From NCBI GenBank assembly GCA_946630645.1, contig CAMOZD010000024.1, positions 1-9,619 of the forward strand: 9,619 nucleotides of DNA, in the 5' to 3' direction. Position numbers and translations under genes: made by a program. The stretch comes from an uncultured Lachnospiraceae bacterium (GTDB lineage Bacteria > Bacillota > Clostridia > Lachnospirales > Lachnospiraceae). The notes under the pieces were generated by a model, which was not told where the DNA came from, made no database searches, and worked only from the letters and a program-made list of their open reading frames with translations. Of this stretch, positions 6,298 through 9,619 are shown piece by piece (positions within the stretch are counted from its first letter, which is position 1; every line of letters begins with the position of its first letter).

Positions 6298-6759
6298 TTA
6301 TTTTACAGGCACGCAGTGCTTGTTGTTGATTTCCTCCACCTTTTTCACCCGGCGCACATACTTATCAGCCGTAAGGGCGTCTGTAGTCATATAAGTTTTC
6401 ACAATCTCAGAAGCAATCATGCTGCCGATGATCTTGGCTCCTAAACAGAGTACATTGGCATCATTGTGCTGTCTGGCCAGCATGGCACAGAAGGGATCCT
6501 GGCAGACACAGGCATATATGCCGTTAATCTTGTTGGCAATCATAGCACTGCCGTAACCGACGCCATCCACAAAGATTCCGCGGTCACATTCCCCCCTGGC
6601 TACAGCAAGAGCTGCCGGATAGACAAAATCAGACAGGTCACAGGATTCCTCGTCATAGGTACCAAAATCTTTCACTTCATGGCCGGCCGATTCCAGATAG
6701 GCCTTGATCTCTTCCTTCATTTTAGTCCCCGCATGATCGTTAGCCATAGCAATTATCAT
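6298..6759 (-). CDS. RpiB/LacA/LacB-family sugar-phosphate isomerase with altered active-site loop
   Basis: The 153-aa protein has the full length and layout of the RpiB/LacAB family, which interconverts aldose and ketose phosphates such as ribose 5-phosphate and ribulose 5-phosphate. Seen in it are NDHAG (7-11), the glycine-rich loop GIFVDGVGYG (61-70), IANKINGI (74-81) and ARQHNDANVLCLGAKIIG (95-112). The isomerase histidine is retained (His98). The usual loop reads CGTG or CGSG with the catalytic Cys. Here that position is Asp65 and the following Thr/Ser position is Val67, so ordinary RpiB chemistry is doubtful. ATG 6759 is preferred because GGAGG lies 8 nt upstream; the ATG at 6765 is only 2 nt from it. 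It is transcribed alone. Its substrate may be another sugar phosphate. Confidence 0.88.
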   Translation of the reverse strand: MIIAMANDHAGTKMKEEIKAYLESAGHEVKDFGTYDEESCDLSDFVYPAALAVARGECDRGIFVDGVGYGSAMIANKINGIYACVCQDPFCAMLARQHNDANVLCLGAKIIGSMIASEIVKTYMTTDALTADKYVRRVKKVEEINNKHCVPVK

Positions 6760-6796
6760 AGTCATTACCTCCCTAAGCAATTAGTATTATGATATT

Positions 6797-6825
6797 ACTA
6801 TATCACAAAGCAGTCCTTTGGAAAA
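6797..6825 (-). promoter_or_regulatory. Candidate extended -10 promoter of the RpiB-like gene
   Basis: On the minus strand TGATATAGT gives a -10 of TATAGT (6802-6797) with the TGn extension. The -35 position (6825-6820, TTTTCC) is weak. The predicted start near 6790 leaves a leader of about 30 nt containing the ribosome binding site. Confidence 0.5.
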
Positions 6826-6831
6826 TATTTC

Positions 6832-6865
6832 TTTCCTGAACTTACCCTCTTCTTCTTTCAGGAAA
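6832..6865. repeat. 9-bp inverted repeat upstream of the RpiB-like promoter
   Basis: TTTCCTGAA (6832-6840) and TTCAGGAAA (6857-6865) are perfect inverted copies separated by 16 bp. The pair sits just upstream of the predicted -35 of the isomerase promoter, a position typical of an activator site. No U-tract follows on either strand, so it is not a terminator. Confidence 0.5.
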
Positions 6866-6999
6866 TCAGCAGAATATCCGGCGGAACAAGACCGGACAGC
6901 AGGCATAAGCATCTTACAAAAGAAGCCGGCAAAGCTGAAGTCCAGATATGAATATTTCCAGTGTAATTGGGGTAATTTTCTGTTCTTTTTTAAAAATCA

Positions 7000-7028
7000 A
7001 TGCCATTTTTTCTACTATGGTGTATTAT
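7000..7028 (+). promoter_or_regulatory. Candidate promoter of the nitroreductase gene
   Basis: ATGCCA (7000-7005, four of six to the -35 consensus), a 17-bp spacer and TATTAT (7023-7028, five of six) precede the nitroreductase by about 40 bp. The surroundings are AT-rich. This is a moderate match only. Confidence 0.45.
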
Positions 7029-7066
7029 ATAGATAAGCAATAAAAAGATATGGAGGTAATCATATA

Positions 7067-7585
7067 ATGAAATCAACTGTACAGGATTTAATTGAACGCC
7101 GCAGCTGCCGTTCTTATAAAAAAGACCAGATTACGGAGGAGGAACTTTACTCCATTCTCTGTGCCGGCATTTACGCTCCCACAGGTATGGGAAAGCAATC
7201 CCCTGTCATCGTTGTCATGCAGGACCCTGAAGATATCGCAGCCCTGTCTAAAATGAACGCTGATATCATGGGCGTATCCACTGATCCCTTCTACGGTGCC
7301 CCGACAGTTCTGATCGTTCTGGCTAACCCGGACCTGCCTACCCACGTGGAAGACGGTTCCCTGGTTATAGGCAATATGCTTAACGCCGCCAGTTCCATCG
7401 GCGTAGGTTCCTGCTGGATTCACCGGGCCAGACAGGAATTTGAATCAGAGGAGGGCAAGGCCCTGCTGAGAAAATGGGGAGTGCCGGAGAACTATGTAGG
7501 CATCGGCCACTGTATCCTGGGTTACCGGGACGGCGAAAAGCAGGCTGCAGCACCCCGCAAGGAAGACTATATCATCCGGGCCTGA
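7067..7585 (+). CDS. Nitroreductase-family FMN-dependent oxidoreductase
   Basis: The 172-aa protein is a small member of the nitroreductase family, homodimeric flavoenzymes that use NAD(P)H and bound FMN to reduce nitro compounds, quinones or other acceptors in the cytoplasm. The N-terminal RRSCRSYKKDQI (11-22) is the FMN-phosphate-binding arginine motif of the family. APTGMGKQSP (37-46) corresponds to the second FMN-contacting segment. The dimer helix GNMLNAASSIGVGSCWI (102-118) and the C-terminal GIGHCILGYRDGE (145-157) are also typical. At 172 aa it is compact but complete. ATG 7067 has GGAGG at 7052-7056. It is the only plus-strand gene, transcribed alone and closed by the terminator at 7671-7720. 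The physiological acceptor is unknown. Confidence 0.92.
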   Translation: MKSTVQDLIERRSCRSYKKDQITEEELYSILCAGIYAPTGMGKQSPVIVVMQDPEDIAALSKMNADIMGVSTDPFYGAPTVLIVLANPDLPTHVEDGSLVIGNMLNAASSIGVGSCWIHRARQEFESEEGKALLRKWGVPENYVGIGHCILGYRDGEKQAAAPRKEDYIIRA

Positions 7586-7670
7586 AGTCCGGCTCCCTCA
7601 AAACAAATACCAGAATCCGACAGGGCAGTCCCTCTTAGCTTGTATAAAAAGGGACCTCTCCGGCTGAATT

Positions 7671-7720
7671 AAAAAGGGATGGAACCTGAGCCTTTAAGGC
7701 TCTTGTCCCATCCCTTTTTT
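7671..7720. terminator. Bidirectional intrinsic terminator between convergent genes
   Basis: AAAAAGGGATGG (7671-7682) pairs perfectly with CCATCCCTTTTT (7708-7719), and an inner stem GAGCC (7688-7692) pairs with GGCTC (7698-7702). It ends in a T-run on the plus strand and in CCCTTTTTAATT on the minus strand. It therefore serves both the nitroreductase and the J-domain protein gene. Confidence 0.92.
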
Positions 7721-7836
7721 CTGCATGCTTCTGCCGGTCATACCGGCTTCAGCTATTCTCCTTTCAAGTCCTGCCTATACATAAACTCCAGACCAGTCCG
7801 AGACCGCTTACAGTCCCTCACTCTGTCAGGGCCTGC

Positions 7837-8856
7837 TTATACCCCTTCCGCGGCACATTCCCGAAGCTTGCGCTTGGTCTCTTCGCTGACCTTGGCGGGC
7901 ATAAGAACTTCCACTGTCACATACTGGTCACCGGTCTTATCCTTTTTCTTAAGGGCAGGCATCCCCTTACCCTTGAGTCTGATCTTAGACCCGGCCCTGG
8001 TTCCCTCCCGGATCTTACAGTTAACCGGGCCATGGAGTGTGTCTACCGTGACCTGACCACCCAGAATCAGGGTGGAGTAGGGAACTCTGACTGTGGAATA
8101 GATATCCTTTCCCTTTCTCTCAAAAACAGGATCTTCCGCCAGTTCAACTTCCAGCAGCAGGTCTCCGGCCTTGCCTCCGTTTATGCCCGGATAACCCTTG
8201 CCGGCCAGACGGACCTTGCCTCCCGAAGCAATCCCCGCCGGAATATGAACCTTCAAAGTCTGACTGGCCCCAGTATGGTCTGTGTACTCAATCATCCTGT
8301 CACAGCCTGTGGCCGCCTCTCTAAGAGCAATCTGGATCTGGGCATGGACATCCTGTCCCTTCTGACTGAAAGTCTGTCTCTGCCGGCCGCCTGTCTGACC
8401 ACGGAAGCCATTGAAACCGCCGAAACCATTCCTGCCGCTGTAATAAGCTCCCGATTGTCCTCCGAAAAAGCTGCCAAAGAGGTCATCTAAATCCACATCG
8501 CCCCGGCCTCCGCCTCCCGGATTAAAATGGAACTCCCTGTACTGGAAATTATCATTGTCTCCTCCGGCCTGCCGGAAAGGGCCGCCTCCATATTTAAACC
8601 ACTCTTCGGGCCTGGGATTGCCACTGTCGTCAAAGGCATCATAACCATACTGGTCATATAATTTCTTTTTTTCCTTATCATTTAATATATTATAGGCCTC
8701 GGAAACCTCTTTAAAATGCTCTTCCGCCTTGCTGTTTCCCGGATTAGTATCCGGATGATACTTCTTTGCCAGCTTTCTGTAGGCTTTCTTTATGGCTGCC
8801 TCATCCGCGTTCCGGGAAATGCCGAGAATCTCATAACAGTCTTTTCTCTTAACCAT
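7837..8856 (-). CDS. J-domain co-chaperone, DnaJ type II (CbpA-like)
   Basis: The 339-aa protein is a class II J-domain chaperone, which binds unfolded clients and stimulates the ATPase of DnaK. The J domain spans about 6-70, with the signature His34-Pro35-Asp36 (YHPDTN). A Gly/Phe-rich linker covers about 88-160, with DLDDLFGSFFGG in the middle. Two beta-rich substrate-binding domains follow (about 165-320), ending each half with conserved motifs such as VHIPAGIASGGKVRLAGKG (203-221) and REGTRAGSKIRLKGKGMP (283-300). The CxxCxGxG zinc-finger repeats of canonical DnaJ are absent, so this resembles CbpA rather than the dnaK-operon DnaJ. ATG 8856 has AAGGAGG 7 nt upstream; the ATG at 8874 overlaps that site and is rejected. 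No DnaK or GrpE gene is nearby and no CIRCE operator is visible. Confidence 0.93.
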   Translation of the reverse strand: MVKRKDCYEILGISRNADEAAIKKAYRKLAKKYHPDTNPGNSKAEEHFKEVSEAYNILNDKEKKKLYDQYGYDAFDDSGNPRPEEWFKYGGGPFRQAGGDNDNFQYREFHFNPGGGGRGDVDLDDLFGSFFGGQSGAYYSGRNGFGGFNGFRGQTGGRQRQTFSQKGQDVHAQIQIALREAATGCDRMIEYTDHTGASQTLKVHIPAGIASGGKVRLAGKGYPGINGGKAGDLLLEVELAEDPVFERKGKDIYSTVRVPYSTLILGGQVTVDTLHGPVNCKIREGTRAGSKIRLKGKGMPALKKKDKTGDQYVTVEVLMPAKVSEETKRKLRECAAEGV

Positions 8857-9026
8857 GATAAGCCTCCTTCCCATATCATATCTGCGTTATCTGTGTCCTA
8901 TATCCTGCCTTTCCTGCCGGCAGGTGACACTGCAGAGCCCGTCATCTTCACGAAAGAGGACTGAAATTCCTATGAATAACAGCCCTCCAACTTAAAATCT
9001 GCACAATCACTTTTTGTTCTATTTGA

Positions 9027-9055
9027 AATATAACACCTAATACAGATATTGTCAA
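9027..9055 (-). promoter_or_regulatory. Promoter of the J-domain protein gene
   Basis: On the minus strand TTGACA (9055-9050), a 17-bp spacer and TATATT (9032-9027) form a near-consensus vegetative promoter. Transcription would start near 9020, leaving an untranslated leader of about 164 nt before ATG 8856. Confidence 0.8.
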
Positions 9056-9099
9056 TCTTTATTTATTCTTTTTTTAACGCTTTTTTCAGGATATTTTCC

Positions 9100-9619
9100 C
9101 TAATTCCGGTAACGGGGACCCGGGGAGTCAGATAGATCCAGTTCTGTAATAATCAGACCTTCTTCCTGGTCCGCTTTCACAAGCAGACTGCCATCGGATC
9201 CAGCCACCAGGGACCTGCCGGCAAAGTCCATCTCTCCTTCCGGACCGGTCCTGTTGCACATGGCAAGACAGCTGCCGCTCCAGTAGGCCTGCACACGCAT
9301 CTCCCACTCAAAGAGCTCAAGAGGTTCCTCCGTGCAATTAGCCGCAGGAACCAGAATCAGCCGGGCTCCTTTCTCTGCCTCAGTCCTGATACTTTCCGGG
9401 AAATGTCTATCGTAACAAAGCACGATACCCATGGGACCGAACTCTGTGTCAAATACGTGGAAACCCTCCTCTGAGCCATCATAGTAATCTGTCTCATAAA
9501 AGTGCCTGTTCCCGGCAATATGGACCATTTTCTGGCAGCCCAGAATCTGTCCCTTCCTGTCGATGAGAAGACTGACATCGTAAGCCTTACCGTCCTGCTC
9601 CAGGTAAAAATTGGGAACT
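9100..9619 (-). CDS. Carbon-nitrogen hydrolase (nitrilase superfamily), N-terminus beyond the window
   Basis: About 172 C-terminal residues of a nitrilase-superfamily amidohydrolase are present. The reading frame is open to the window edge (first full codon ends at 9618), so the true start lies outside. Numbering from the edge, GCQKMV carries Lys30 and GIVLCYDRHFPESIR carries Cys68. These fit the Lys and Cys of the Glu-Lys-Cys catalytic triad. The Glu would be in the missing part. Later conserved stretches are ARLILVPAAN and the segment WEMRVQAYWSG, and the protein ends PRYRN before TAG. Such cytoplasmic enzymes hydrolyse amides or N-carbamoyl compounds, for example N-carbamoylputrescine or alpha-keto acid amides. 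The substrate cannot be set from this fragment. An internal ATG at 9528 is not the start, since the catalytic Lys lies before it. No clear terminator follows. Confidence 0.9.
   Translation of the reverse strand, partial: VPNFYLEQDGKAYDVSLLIDRKGQILGCQKMVHIAGNRHFYETDYYDGSEEGFHVFDTEFGPMGIVLCYDRHFPESIRTEAEKGARLILVPAANCTEEPLELFEWEMRVQAYWSGSCLAMCNRTGPEGEMDFAGRSLVAGSDGSLLVKADQEEGLIITELDLSDSPGPRYRN

Larger units (their letters stand above)
6760..7066. other. Divergent intergenic region, isomerase versus nitroreductase
   Basis: This AT-rich 307-bp gap holds the two divergent promoters described separately and a 9-bp inverted repeat (6832-6865). A 72-codon plus-strand reading frame (6818-7036, TTG start) crosses it, but it has no ribosome binding site and no recognisable domain. 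No RNA gene was recognised. Confidence 0.7.

Noticed and set aside
6818..7036. A 72-codon plus-strand frame (MENISFLNLP...) in the divergent intergenic region
   Set aside because: It needs a TTG start, lacks a ribosome binding site, overlaps both predicted promoters and resembles no protein family I know.
7733..7747. GCCGGT-CAT-ACCGGC hairpin downstream of the J-domain protein gene
   Set aside because: It has a 3-nt loop and no T-tract on either strand; the strong bidirectional terminator beside it explains termination.
1..9619. CRISPR array, tRNA, rRNA or insertion-sequence transposase
   Set aside because: No regularly spaced repeats, cloverleaf-like segments, rRNA motifs or transposase motifs were seen on either strand.

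Overview
The window reads as chromosomal DNA of a low- to mid-GC Firmicute, most likely a gut clostridium of the Lachnospiraceae type. The reasons are strong AGGAGG-type ribosome binding sites, sigma-A-like promoters, U-tailed intrinsic terminators, a clostridial-style lipoprotein and a roughly even base composition. This placement is inferred from style, not from a marker gene. Seven of the eight protein genes lie on the minus strand. Only a small nitroreductase (7067-7585) is on the plus strand.

Read in the minus direction, the right edge holds the C-terminal two thirds of a nitrilase-family amidohydrolase (9100-9619). A DnaJ/CbpA-type J-domain protein (7837-8856) follows, with its own consensus promoter and a long leader. 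A strong bidirectional terminator (7671-7720) separates it from the convergent nitroreductase. Across a 307-bp divergent promoter region comes an RpiB/LacAB-family sugar-phosphate isomerase with an altered active-site loop (6298-6759), closed by a perfect 10-bp terminator hairpin.

The next unit, from an extended -10 promoter, carries TcdA (tRNA t6A dehydratase), a Cof-type HAD phosphatase and a monoglyceride-lipase-like alpha/beta hydrolase, probably as one operon. A GH114-family surface lipoprotein comes next, with two imperfect 23-bp repeats upstream.

The left 2.2 kb is the most interesting part. A clear FMN riboswitch, with a consensus promoter before it and an intrinsic terminator after it, is the leader of a gene for an FGGY-family carbohydrate kinase (190-1740). 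The usual targets are riboflavin synthesis or transport genes. The kinase is the only gene between the riboswitch and the next terminator (84-146). Directly after that terminator, the last 80-odd bases look like the 5' end of a group II intron, placed as class C introns are, just downstream of a terminator hairpin.

An FMN-responsive sugar kinase could supply a pentose phosphate such as ribulose 5-phosphate, a riboflavin precursor. The riboswitch could equally be an orphan left by loss of a riboflavin gene. The sequence alone does not decide between these.
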